Source: Aquimonas voraii (GTDB taxonomy: Bacteria > Pseudomonadota > Gammaproteobacteria > Xanthomonadales > Xanthomonadaceae). Taken from it: DNA of 64,000 nt. Location of the stretch: the NCBI RefSeq assembly GCF_900101825.1, contig NZ_FNAG01000001.1, positions 992,001 to 1,056,000 on the forward strand, read 5' to 3'. Position numbers and translations under genes: made by a program. The notes beneath the pieces are model-generated. The model had not been told where the DNA came from and ran no database searches. It saw only the letters and a program-made list of their open reading frames with translations. The first letter of the stretch is position 1; the number at the start of each line of letters is the position of its first letter. Below, piece after piece: positions 38,206 through 47,900 of this stretch.

Positions 38206-38910
38206 TCAGCGCTTTCGCTCAAGCTCCGCGAGCAGGTCGAGCTGGATCTCCTGGATCTGCGCGAGGCGCTCCCACTGGTGGGAGAGCAGGTGGTCCATTT
38301 TCTCGTGCAAATGGCGAATCTCGAGCTCGGCCTTCATGTTGATCTGGTAGTCGTGCTGCGCCCTGGCACGGTCCTTCGCCTCCTGTCGGTTCTGGCTCAT
38401 CATGATGATCGGAGCCTGGATCGCGGCGAGACAGGAGAGCAGAAGGTTCAACAGGATGAAGGGATACGGATCCGGCGGGCGCGCCACCAAGACGAACGTG
38501 TTGAGCGCGATCCAGGCCGCGAGGAACAGGCCGAAGCAGATCAGGAAGGCCCAGCTTCCACCGAAGGTCGCGATCCGATCCGCCAGGCGCTCGCCGAGCG
38601 TCCACTGCTGCTGCACGTCGAGGTCGACGTTGCGACTCAACAGATCATGGTCGCGCAGGCTGAGCAGCACTTCCTGTTCCAGCTGGGTCAGCTCGCCCCG
38701 CTCGGCCTGGAGCAGTGAGCGGACGTAGCGGGTCCGATAGGCCTGCAGATCCGGGGAACAGATCAGCGAGTCCTCGTTCCAATCCGGGTGGCTCTCGCGG
38801 ATCAGCTCGGCGATGCCGTCACGCACCGCCAGTGCATGTGTGAGCTGGCGGCGCGCGAACCTGCGTCCACAGACTGCGCAGAAAGCGCTCGTGTCCTTGC
38901 CGGTCCCCAT
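38206..38910 (-). CDS. DUF1003 membrane protein
   Basis: A 234-residue protein with an N-terminal cysteine pair (CAVCGRRFARRQLTH), a cytoplasmic region and two membrane helices (SWAFLICFGLFLAAWIALNT and FILLNLLLSCLAAIQAPIIM), then the DUF1003 signature MMSQNRQEAKDRARAQHDYQ and a long coiled C-terminus. The signature is characteristic of this family of uncharacterised inner-membrane proteins. ATG 38910 has GGAG upstream; the longer open frame further out is not coding. It converges with hflD. Confidence 0.88.
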   Translation of the reverse strand: MGTGKDTSAFCAVCGRRFARRQLTHALAVRDGIAELIRESHPDWNEDSLICSPDLQAYRTRYVRSLLQAERGELTQLEQEVLLSLRDHDLLSRNVDLDVQQQWTLGERLADRIATFGGSWAFLICFGLFLAAWIALNTFVLVARPPDPYPFILLNLLLSCLAAIQAPIIMMSQNRQEAKDRARAQHDYQINMKAELEIRHLHEKMDHLLSHQWERLAQIQEIQLDLLAELERKR

Positions 38911-38980
38911 GCGCGCTCCAGAAACGAACCAAGCCCCAAGTGTGCATGAGGCGGGAGCCACGTGGGCGCAGCTGCCTCGC

Positions 38981-39679
38981 TCAGCGTCCCTCTCGCTCGG
39001 CGATGGTCTGCGCCACCTTGTCGCGGAGGTACAGAGGCTGGACGTCTTCCGGGTGCTCGGAATAGGCGCCGAGGTCGTATGCGCGCAGCGCCAGACGGGC
39101 CAGATCGGTGGCAGCTGGCAGGGCACCCGGCTCCAACCGCCAGCCCTGGGCCTGCAGACGCTGGCCGACTTCGCCCTGGCCTGCGGCGAGCCCGGTGCCG
39201 CGGGCCCAGCCATAGCTGTCCTCGGGCAGGCGCACCTCGTCGGGCCGCGCCAGCTGCGGCGCGTCGACGGGTTCGGGCAGGCCATCACGATGGATACGGA
39301 AGGCCGCGGCGTAGACCTCGCCCATGCGCGCATCGATGCTGGCGAACACGCCGTCACCCGGCTGCGCGCCGCGTGCGCCGGCCGCGAGGATCTGCAGGCT
39401 GCTGATGCCGATCAGCGGGCGCCCCAGCGTAAGCGCCAGGCCCTGCCCCAACGCCACCGCCAGACGCACGCCAGTGAACGCGCCGGGGCCGATGCCGACG
39501 GCGATCGCATCCAGTTGATTGCGGGCGATTCCGGCTTCCGACAGCAGCGCATCCGCCCACGGCAAGACCAGCTCGGCATGGCGGCGCGGCGCGATCTCGA
39601 AGCGCTCCAGCACGGCGTCGCCGCAGCGCAGGGCGACGCTGCAGGCTTCGGTGGTGGTGTCGATGGCGAGCAGGTTCAT
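38981..39679 (-). CDS. tsaB: tRNA threonylcarbamoyladenosine biosynthesis protein TsaB
   Basis: A 232-residue ASKHA-fold protein that works with TsaD and TsaE to make t6A37 in tRNAs decoding ANN codons. It begins MNLLAIDTTTEACSVALRCG, the nucleotide-binding N-terminus, and has AVGIGPGAFTGVRLAVALGQ, LIGISSLQILAAG and ASIDARMGEVYAAAF. ATG 39679 is the family start; the preceding GTG frame is not conserved. The helicase gene yoaA is 99 bases upstream on the same strand, as in E. coli (yoaA-tsaB). Confidence 0.95.
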   Translation of the reverse strand: MNLLAIDTTTEACSVALRCGDAVLERFEIAPRRHAELVLPWADALLSEAGIARNQLDAIAVGIGPGAFTGVRLAVALGQGLALTLGRPLIGISSLQILAAGARGAQPGDGVFASIDARMGEVYAAAFRIHRDGLPEPVDAPQLARPDEVRLPEDSYGWARGTGLAAGQGEVGQRLQAQGWRLEPGALPAATDLARLALRAYDLGAYSEHPEDVQPLYLRDKVAQTIAEREGR

Positions 39680-39778
39680 CGCGGGGCCGGACAACGGGAA
39701 ACCGCCGAGTGTACGTGCAGGGGCCGGTCTGTCCAGCCGCGGGCCGCGCGAGATGCGGATTCGCGACCCTGCCCGCAC

Positions 39779-41788
39779 TCAGACTGGATCGGGCTCGTCG
39801 ATGTCGAAGCTGCGGATCAGGCTGGCGCTCGCCGCTGAACAGACGCCTTCGATGGGGAGGGGCGAAGCCGCGAAGAACGCGCGCACATCCTCGATGCGCT
39901 CGGTGCGCGGCAGCGGCGGCAGGCTGCTGAGGAAGCTGCGCCCATAGCCCTTGCGGTTCAGTCGCGGGTCGCCGAGCACCAGCACGCCGCGGTCGCTCTC
40001 GCTGCGGATGAGCCGCCCCACCCCCTGCTTGAAGGCGATCACCGCGGTCGGCAGCTGCCAGTCGCGGAAGGGGTTGCCGCCGTTGCGGCGGATGTGGTCC
40101 AGCCGCGCTTCGAGCACCGGGTCATCGGGCGCCGCAAACGGCAGCTTGTCGATCAGCACCAGCGACAGCGCCTCGCCGGCCACGTCGACACCCTCCCAGA
40201 AGCTGGCCGCCCCCAGCAGCAGGCCATTGCCCGACTCGCGAAAGGCCTGCAGCAGGCGATGTCGGGGCTGGCTCCCCTGCACGAACAGCGGAAAGCCGGG
40301 TGCGTTCGCTGCGAGCCACTCGGCGGCCTCGCGCAGGGCACGATGGCTGGTGAACAGCAGGAAGGCGCGCCCCTGCGAGGCCTCCAGCGCCGGCAGGCTG
40401 GCGCGCAGCAGGGCCGCGGTGTAACCGCGCTCGATCGGATCCGGCAGCGCCGGCGGCAGCCAGGCCAGCGACTGCTGTCCGTAGTCGAAGGGGCTGGGCT
40501 CCAGCAGGGTGCGTGGCTCGATCAGGCCCAGCTGATCGGCGAAGTGGCTGAAGCTGCCGCTGACCGCCAGCGTGGCCGAGGTGAAGATCCAGGCCGCATG
40601 CGCCTTCGCGCGGAACTCGGTGAGCGGCCCGGCGATATCCAGTGGAGTCACATGCAGGCTGAAGCCGCGCGACGCCAACTCGTACCAGCGCACCTGCGGC
40701 ACGCTGTCGTCGCCCCGCGGATGCAGGGCCTGCATCCGCTGCTGCAGCGACTGCGCACGTACCAGGCAGGCTTCGAGGCCTGGGCTGCGTTCGGCCTGGC
40801 CTTCGATCGCGTGCAGCAGGTCGTCGAGCGCATGCTCCAGCACCTCCAGGCTGTCGGCACAGGGATCGTGGCGCAGGGCCTGTTCGATCGGACCGCGCGC
40901 GGGCAGCGGGTCCCAGGCCAGGCGGAACTCACGCAGGGCCTTGTCCATCGCCTCCACCGCCGGCTGCAGCGCGCCGGTGGCGCCGGAGGCCTGCTGCGCT
41001 TCGGCGAGCGCATCGCGGCCCAGCTCCTGCAGCTGGCGCGCGGAAAGGCTGCTGCCGAAGAAGCGCGTGGCGAGCTCGGGCAGCTGGTGCGCCTCGTCGA
41101 TCACGAAGGCATGTGCGCCGGGCAGGATCTCGCCGAAGCCCTCCCGCTTCAGGGCCAAATCGGCGAACAGCAGATGGTGATTGACCACCACCAGATCGGC
41201 CGCCTGCGCGCGGGCCCGGGCCTTGGCGACGAAGCACTCGCCGTAGAAGGGACACTCGCTGCCGAGGCAGTTGTCCGGCGTCGAGGTGATCTGCGGCCAC
41301 AGGGCCGAGTCCTCGGTGACGAAGTCGATGCCGGCGATGTCGCCGTCCTCGCTGGCACCGGCGAAGCTCCAGACCCGCGCAAGCTGGGCGGCCTGCTCAC
41401 GCGAGCCGAACAGGCGATCGCTGCGCGCGCGGTCCATGCGGTACCAGCACAGGTAGTTGCTGCGGCCTTTCAGCAGGGCGGTCTTGAGGCCGACGCCCAG
41501 AGCCTCGCGCAGTCGCGGCAGGTCGCGGTGATAGAGCTGGTCCTGCAGGGCGCGGGTGCCGGTGGAGACGATCACCCGCAGGCCGGACAGAAGCGCTGGC
41601 ACCAGGTAGGCGTAGGTCTTGCCGGTGCCGGTGCCGGCTTCGGCGATGAGTTCGCCGCGCTCCAGCATGGCGGTGGAGACGGCTTCAGCGAGCCGCTGCT
41701 GCGCCTCGCGCGCACGGAATTCCGGCCAGGCCCGCGCCAGCGGGCCCTGCGCGGACAGTGCCGCGGCCGTGGCGTCGAGCAGTTCCAT
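39779..41788 (-). CDS. yoaA: DinG-family ATP-dependent helicase YoaA
   Basis: A 669-residue XPD-like superfamily 2 helicase with an iron-sulfur cluster, involved in tolerance to replication stress in E. coli. Walker A is EAGTGTGKTYAYLVPALL; the Fe-S cysteines are YLCWYR, NCLGSEC and FYGEC; the DEAH box is VIDEAHQLPE; the C-terminal helicase motifs are ASFWEGVDVAGEALSLV and FKQGVGRLIRSESDRGVLV. The gene order with tsaB supports yoaA over dinG. It is about 80 bases from the convergent lipoprotein/mrcB side only through its start region. Confidence 0.93.
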   Translation of the reverse strand: MELLDATAAALSAQGPLARAWPEFRAREAQQRLAEAVSTAMLERGELIAEAGTGTGKTYAYLVPALLSGLRVIVSTGTRALQDQLYHRDLPRLREALGVGLKTALLKGRSNYLCWYRMDRARSDRLFGSREQAAQLARVWSFAGASEDGDIAGIDFVTEDSALWPQITSTPDNCLGSECPFYGECFVAKARARAQAADLVVVNHHLLFADLALKREGFGEILPGAHAFVIDEAHQLPELATRFFGSSLSARQLQELGRDALAEAQQASGATGALQPAVEAMDKALREFRLAWDPLPARGPIEQALRHDPCADSLEVLEHALDDLLHAIEGQAERSPGLEACLVRAQSLQQRMQALHPRGDDSVPQVRWYELASRGFSLHVTPLDIAGPLTEFRAKAHAAWIFTSATLAVSGSFSHFADQLGLIEPRTLLEPSPFDYGQQSLAWLPPALPDPIERGYTAALLRASLPALEASQGRAFLLFTSHRALREAAEWLAANAPGFPLFVQGSQPRHRLLQAFRESGNGLLLGAASFWEGVDVAGEALSLVLIDKLPFAAPDDPVLEARLDHIRRNGGNPFRDWQLPTAVIAFKQGVGRLIRSESDRGVLVLGDPRLNRKGYGRSFLSSLPPLPRTERIEDVRAFFAASPLPIEGVCSAASASLIRSFDIDEPDPV

Positions 41789-41870
41789 GGGCCCGCATCT
41801 TAGCGGCTGCGCGTGAGGCTGCAGCCTTGGAGGACATCGAAGCGGTCAGGCGCGAGGAGAGCGCCGGACC

Positions 41871-42386
41871 TCACATGCGAATGACGGGCTCCGCCGTGCA
41901 GCGCTGCGACTGCGCGCGCGCGGTCTCGGCTTCAGCAGCGTTGCCACGCACTTCGCGGGCCAGTTGGATCGCGGCCCAGTTGCGGCGGCACAGTGGTCCC
42001 AGTCGTGGACCGTTCTCGAACGAGGCGATGGCGTACTGCTCGGCCTCGTCCAGCAGCTGCTGACCCAGGGCGACTTCGGCACGCAGCTGCAGCAGGTCCG
42101 GGCGGCCTGGGCGGATCTCCAGCGCCTGCGCGAGGTTGCGGGCGGCGAGCTCCAGGTCACGCAGGGCCAGTGCCTCATGCGCGGCGGCCCGCAGATCCTC
42201 GATTTCCGGGTCGGGCAGCGGCTCGACCACGATCGCGTCTTCAGCCTCGACCATCGCATAGAGCTCAGCGATCAGGTCGCGGGCCGGCGGTTCGGGCTCG
42301 GGCGCCTGCACGGTTTGCACCGGCTGGAACGTTGCGCAGCCGGAGAGCAGCAGGCCGGTGCACACAAGCAGGGTCAGACGCTTCAC
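41871..42386 (-). CDS. Small lipoprotein with TPR-like repeats, LpoP-type PBP1b activator candidate
   Basis: A 171-residue lipoprotein. The lipobox LLSGC follows a hydrophobic signal (KRLTLLVCTGLLLSGC), so it is exported and lipidated. The start is GTG 42386, which overlaps the mrcB stop as GTGA; translation is probably coupled. The mature part is Pro/Glu-rich then helical (LRAAAHEALALRDLELAARNLAQALEIRPGRPDLLQLRAE), a TPR-like pattern, and ends CTAEPVIRM. In Pseudomonas aeruginosa a TPR lipoprotein, LpoP, is encoded next to PBP1b and activates it (established there). The same position and type here support an LpoP-like role; this is inference. Confidence 0.75.
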   Translation of the reverse strand: MKRLTLLVCTGLLLSGCATFQPVQTVQAPEPEPPARDLIAELYAMVEAEDAIVVEPLPDPEIEDLRAAAHEALALRDLELAARNLAQALEIRPGRPDLLQLRAEVALGQQLLDEAEQYAIASFENGPRLGPLCRRNWAAIQLAREVRGNAAEAETARAQSQRCTAEPVIRM

Positions 42387-44710
42387 TGTTCGGGATCTCC
42401 GCCGCCGAACCATTCGCGCACGCGCGCCATCGGGCAGCCGTCATAGGTTTCTGGGGTATAGCCGCGGATGAAGGCGAAGCGGCGTGCGCCGGGACAGCCT
42501 TCATCGGTGAGCGCGAAATTGTCGGCGGCGAGCCAGGCGAACTCCAGCCCGTCCTCGCCGACGTTCAGCGGGGAGCTGGGTAGACGCTTGAACAGGTCGG
42601 TCCAGACCCGCATTGCACCGGAAGCGCCGTACAGCCCGGTCGGTGCATTGCCGTCGTTGCCCACCCACACCACAGCGAGATGGGACCCTGTGTAGCCGGC
42701 GAACCAGCTGTCCCGGCTGTCATTGCTGGTGCCGGTCTTGCCTGCCGGCTGCAGATGCCCCAAGCCTTCGGCGTACAGGCGCCGGCCGGTGCCGCTGCGC
42801 GCGGCTTCCTGCAGGGCCATGCCGATCAGGCGGGCGGCCAGCGCATCGCCCGGCTGCGCCGGATCGGACGCCTTCTCGTAGCGGGTCAGCGTCGAACCCT
42901 GTGCGTCCAGCACGCCGCGGACCGCGCGCAGCGGCTGCAAACGTCCACCGGAAGCGAGGAACTGGTAGAGCTGGGCCATCTGATAAGGGCTCATGTCGAC
43001 CGCGCCGAGCAGCAGCGAAGGGTGCGCCGGCGGGCGGGTTCCGGACAGCGCTTCGATCAGCCGACTGGCGCGGTCCACCCCGAGCTCCATGCCCAACCGC
43101 ACCGTCGCCTGGTTGTAGGACTGCGCCAGCGCCTGCAGCAGGGTCACCGTGCCGTGGCTGACGTCATCCGCGTTGGTGGGGGCCCAGGTCTGGCCATTCG
43201 GCAGGCGCAGCTCGATCGGCGCGTCCTCGAGTGGTGTGGCCAGGGCGAAGCGCCCCGGTTGGGCCAGCGCCAGCAGATAGACGAAGGGTTTGATCAGCGA
43301 GCCGACGGGGCGCTGCGCATCAAGCGCGCGGTTGAAGCCACTGCCCTCGCCTTCGCGGTCGCCGACCAGGGCGAGCACTTCGCCGCGCTCGCTGTCGGTG
43401 AGCACCACCGCGGTTTGCAGCTCGGGGCGCCCCTGCGTCTGCAGCTCGGCGAGCTGCTCGCGCGCGGCGCGCTCGGCCAGCGACTGCGCCAGCGGCGACA
43501 GCGTGGTGTGGATGGTGAGCCCTGCGCCGCGCAGGTCCTCGGCCTTGTAGTCCCGCTCCAGCTGGGTGCGCACCAAGGCCAGAAAGGACGGCGCACGGTT
43601 GCCGGCCAGCCCGACCTGGCGCTTGATGCCGAGTGGCAAGGCAGCCTCACGTTCGGCGGTCGCGGCATCGATCAGGCCGGTCTCGGCCATCTGGTTCAGC
43701 ACGCGATTGCGTCGAGTCAGGGCACGTTCGGGGTGGCGGCGCGGGTCGTAGTAGGACGGCCCGCGGATCATGCCGATGATCAGGGCGATCTCATGCGGCT
43801 TGAGCTGGCCCAGCTCGCGACCGAACCAGAAATCCGCGGCTGCGGCCACGCCGTGGATGGCCTGGTTGCCCTGCTGGCCGAGGAAGATCTCGTTGAGGTA
43901 GGCCTCCAGGATCTGCGCCTTGGAGAAGCGGCGCTCCATCGCCAGCGCGTGCAGGGCTTCCTTGACCTTGCGCCACAGCGCCTGCTCGCGGCTCAGGTAG
44001 AGGTTGCGGGCGAGCTGCTGGGTGAGCGTGCTGGCGCCCTGCCGCACCTCACCCTCGCGCAGGTTGATCCAGGCGGCGCGCACGATGCCGCTGAAGTCGA
44101 CGCCGATGTGATGCTTGAAGTCGCGGTCCTCGACCGCCTGCAGGCTCATCACGAACAGCGGCGGCACATCCTCCAGCCGAACCAGCCGGCGCTCCTCGCG
44201 CTTTTCGCCGTACAGGGTCGCGATGCGGGCGGGGTCGACTCGGAGTTCCCGCACCGCAGTGCCCGAGAGATTGGTGAGCGAGCGCACCTTCCCTTGCGCC
44301 AGCTGGACGCGCACGCTGCGTGACGATTGCGGGCCATCGACGTCGATGAAGGCGCGCGTGGTCAGCTGCACCGAACCGCCGTCCACGCCGTAGCTGCCGG
44401 CCTCGCGGCCCTGCCCGTCCTCGCGGTAGCCGGCCGCGTCCAGCTCGGCGCGCAGTCCGGCCAGATCCATCGGGACACCCACGTCAAGCCGCAGCGGCCG
44501 GGCCATGACCCGCGTCGGCACCTGCCAGGTCAGCGCCGCGAAGTCGGCGGCGACGCGCTGGTCGATCACGTAGAAGTAGGGCGCGAGGAAGCCCGCGCCG
44601 AAACCTAGACCGAGCAGCAGCACGGGCGCCAACAGTCGCCACAGAAGGCCTGGCCAGCGTCGTTGCTCGGCAGGGACGGGCGCCCTGCGGGTGGTGTTCT
44701 GTCGACTCAA
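42383..44710 (-). CDS. mrcB: Bifunctional penicillin-binding protein 1b
   Basis: Peptidoglycan glycosyltransferase and transpeptidase (class A PBP). After an N-terminal membrane anchor (LLWRLLAPVLLLGLGFGAGF) comes a UB2H-like region, the GT51 domain (QAVEDRDFKHHIGVDFSGIV, EGEVRQGASTLTQQLARNLY) and the transpeptidase with SxxK in GSLIKPFVYLLAL, the SYN-like SYNQATVRLG, and KTG in AGKTGTSNDSRDSWFAGYTG. Both possible starts are TTG (44767 or 44710); I chose 44710 because a TACACT -10 box lies in between. It would be about 775 residues. The lipoprotein follows directly. Confidence 0.92.
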   Translation of the reverse strand: MSRQNTTRRAPVPAEQRRWPGLLWRLLAPVLLLGLGFGAGFLAPYFYVIDQRVAADFAALTWQVPTRVMARPLRLDVGVPMDLAGLRAELDAAGYREDGQGREAGSYGVDGGSVQLTTRAFIDVDGPQSSRSVRVQLAQGKVRSLTNLSGTAVRELRVDPARIATLYGEKREERRLVRLEDVPPLFVMSLQAVEDRDFKHHIGVDFSGIVRAAWINLREGEVRQGASTLTQQLARNLYLSREQALWRKVKEALHALAMERRFSKAQILEAYLNEIFLGQQGNQAIHGVAAAADFWFGRELGQLKPHEIALIIGMIRGPSYYDPRRHPERALTRRNRVLNQMAETGLIDAATAEREAALPLGIKRQVGLAGNRAPSFLALVRTQLERDYKAEDLRGAGLTIHTTLSPLAQSLAERAAREQLAELQTQGRPELQTAVVLTDSERGEVLALVGDREGEGSGFNRALDAQRPVGSLIKPFVYLLALAQPGRFALATPLEDAPIELRLPNGQTWAPTNADDVSHGTVTLLQALAQSYNQATVRLGMELGVDRASRLIEALSGTRPPAHPSLLLGAVDMSPYQMAQLYQFLASGGRLQPLRAVRGVLDAQGSTLTRYEKASDPAQPGDALAARLIGMALQEAARSGTGRRLYAEGLGHLQPAGKTGTSNDSRDSWFAGYTGSHLAVVWVGNDGNAPTGLYGASGAMRVWTDLFKRLPSSPLNVGEDGLEFAWLAADNFALTDEGCPGARRFAFIRGYTPETYDGCPMARVREWFGGGDPEQ

Positions 44711-44873
44711 GGGAGGGGTCCGATGCGGCTGCAGCCACTTGTCCAGCGCCGCAGTGTAGCGACCCAAGGGGGCCGGGCTGGCGTCCTGGCCGAGACCGGT
44801 TCTGGCAGGCGTCGGGCAGCGTCGCCTGCCTGCCGCTGGATCGTCCGCGCTGGCCTCGCCTGCACGCGGTTGC

Positions 44874-44879
44874 GATAAT
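44874..44879 (+). promoter_or_regulatory. Extended -10 (TGCGATAAT) upstream of the large glycosyltransferase
   Basis: GATAAT preceded by TGC, 79 bases before the TTG start. The extended form can compensate for the missing -35. Confidence 0.4.
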
Positions 44880-44957
44880 CCGCGCCGTCAATGCGCCCCA
44901 CGCGCAGGAATCGCGCCCGCGGCCGCCTCACCGCCGCATCCAGCCATCGGAATTTCC

Positions 44958-47900
44958 TTGAACTCCAGTCTCCCCTCGGACGGCACCCACCCCGCCCTGC
45001 TCTGCGTTTACGCCAAGCATCTCGCGCCCGGCCAGACCCGTCTCGAGGCCCTGCCCCCGCTGCCCTGCCTCGCGGGTTTGCCCGCTGATCTGCAGGTGCT
45101 GCAGGCCAGCGACGCGGCCTCCGCGCTGCAGGCTGCGCTGCTGGCGCAGCCGGGCTGTCCAGTGCTGCTGCTGGACCTTGATGCGGAACTGCCGCCCTAC
45201 ACGGCGCTGCGCCTGCTGCGGCTGCCGCGGAGCGAGCGTGTGCTGAGCGTGCTGGATGCTGGTGCGCTCGCGCTCCAAGCCGGCGCTAGCGGCGTGGTCG
45301 ATGCGGATAGCCTCGACCGGCTGTGCTGGCTGGCTGCGCCTGCCGAGCCCCTGCCCGACACCGGCTTCGATCCGCGCTGCTGCCGCCTGCCGGCGGCGCG
45401 CGTCGGCCAGTTTGCGGCACTGCTGGCCGCCGAGCCGTGGCCAGCCCTTCCTGCTGACTGCGAGGCCGAGCTCTATGCCCGTGTCTGCCTGCCGGCTGCG
45501 GACCAGGGCGCCCACCCCACCCGGTTTGATCCGCCAGTGCTGGCGGGGCTGCGTGCGCGGCTGCAGCCGCTGACCTCGGAATCCTTGCCCAAGGGCTATC
45601 CGGGACTCGACGGCAGGCCCGTCCTGCTGCATGCCCTGCACGGCTGGGGCGGCGGCAGCGAGCGTTTCGTCGGCGATTTGATTGAGTCCGACCTGCATGC
45701 GCATCACCTGCTGCTGCAAGCGGTGAGCGCACCGGACAGCAGGTTGACCGGAGTCGCCCTGGCGCTGCGACTGCGTCCCGGGGGCAGCGCCCTGCGCGAG
45801 CAGCCGCTGGCCGCGCCGATCGCAGCGACGGCGCTGCATTCGCGCGAGTGCGTCGACTTCCTCTCCGCAGTCTGCGTGGACTATGGCGTGGGGGGCGTGC
45901 TGGTGTCCTCGCTGATCGGGCTCAGCCTCGATCTGCTGCGCAGCGGACTGCCGACCGCGGTCGTCTGCCACGACTATCACCCCTTGTGGCCCAGCCTGCA
46001 CGCTGACTTTGGCGCCGCCGACTTCGATGGCTCGGAGCCTGCGCTACGCGCCTGCGTCGCCGCGCAGGGCGCGGATTACCCCTTCGGCGAACGCCGGGCC
46101 GAGGCCTGGCTGGCGCTGCGCGCCGCCTACATCGAAGCGCTGCTGAAGGCCCGGGCGCGCCTGATCGCCCCCACCCGCGCCGTGCTCGGCAACTACCTGC
46201 GGCTGGCGCCGGCGCTTTCGGAACTGCCGCAGCAGTGCATTCCCCACGGCATCGCGCCCTTCGCTGCGCCGCTGCCGCCGCCGGCCAGCCGCGCCGGGCG
46301 TGCGCGCCTGCGGGTGCTGGTTCCGGGCCGGATCAACGGGGGCAAGGGTGAGCATCTGCTGGCGGAGCTGATTCCGCGCCTGCCCGAGCAGGTCGAACTG
46401 GTCCTGCTCGGTTGCGGCGCGGCGGGCATGCGCTTCTTCGGCGCCGATCGCGTGCATCTGCTGATGGACTACCAGCGCGAGGATCTGCCGCGCCTCGTCG
46501 CCGAGCTGAATCCCGACATCGCCCTGCTGCCGGCCAGCGTGGCCGAAACCTTCAGCTACACCTTGAGCGAGCTGCGCCTGCTGGGCCTGCCGGTGTTGGC
46601 GACCCGTCTTGGCAGTTACCTCGAACGCATCCAGCACGGCCGCGACGGACTGCTGGTCGAGCCCGATGCCGGCGCCATCGCGCGCGCCCTCGAGTTCATC
46701 GCCCGTAGCCCCGCCGCGCTGGCCAGCCTGCGTGCGCGGCCAGTAGCCGTGCAGAGCCTCGCCGACATGGCGGCTGCCTATGCCGAGGCCCTGAACATTC
46801 AGATCCGCTCGGCGCTGGCCGCTGCGAATGGCGTGCGCCCGCTGGTCGAGATCTCTGCGCTGGGCTTGGCCGCACGGCTCGCGGAGGCCAAGGCGCACAT
46901 CGATGCCTTGAGCGCGCGCAGCCTCCATTGGGAAGCGCAGGCCGCCGAGCGGGCCCGCTGGGCACGCGACCAGGAAAAGCTCGCGCAGGAGCGCACCGCC
47001 TGGGCCGAGAACCAGGGGCTACGCATCACGGCGCTGGAGCGGGAGCTCGAAAGCGCTGGCGAATCGGTCGAGGCCTCGCGCCTGCGGCTGCTGCAGGTGC
47101 TACGTGCCGCCGGCGAATCCTCGGAACAGCTCGGCGACCGCACCAGCCTGAGCGAAGCCGCCGAGGTCGCCGCCGGTCGACTCGACGCGCTCGACCATGA
47201 AGTGCGCCGGCTCGGCGAGTGGGTGCAGTCGCTGGAGCGCCAGCGCGACGAGTTCGAGGCAGAGCGCAATCGCATCCTGCAGAGCAGCTCGTGGAAGCTG
47301 ACCCGGCCGCTGCGCGGCGCCCGCAAGCTGATCGAGCGTGGCCTGGCCAGCTTGGGCTTCCGCCGCCAGCGCGCGGGCTCACTGGTGAGCCGCGGTCTGC
47401 GCAGCCTGCGCACGCGCGGGGTCAGCGGCACCCTGCAGCGCATCCGCGCCGAAGTGCGCCCCGAACTGCCGCCGACCGTGCTCGACATTCCAACGAGCCT
47501 GCCCTTCGCGCCCTTCGCCCTGCCCTGCCCCGAGACGCCGCGCGTCAGCGTGGTGATTCCGGTCTACAACCACCTCGATCACAGCCTGACCTGCCTGCGC
47601 TCGATCGCAGCGCACCCCTCGCTGATCGCCGCCGAGATCATCGTCGTCGACGACTGCTCCGCGGATGACACCGAAGCGACCCTGCCGCAGATCGAGGGCC
47701 TGCGCTACCAGCGCAATCCGCAGAACCTCGGCTTCATCGGCGCCTGCAATGCCGGCGCCGAGGCTGCGCGCGGCGAGTACCTGGTCTTCCTCAACAACGA
47801 CACGGCGGTGCAGCCGGGCTGGCTGGACGCGCTGATCGAGACCTTCGAGACGGAAGCGCGCGTCGGCCTGGTCGGCGCCAAGCTCATCTACCCCGACGGC

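Noticed and set aside
38911-39357. N-terminal extension of the DUF1003 gene
   Set aside because: It runs into tsaB in another frame; ATG 38910 has a GGAG site and matches the family.
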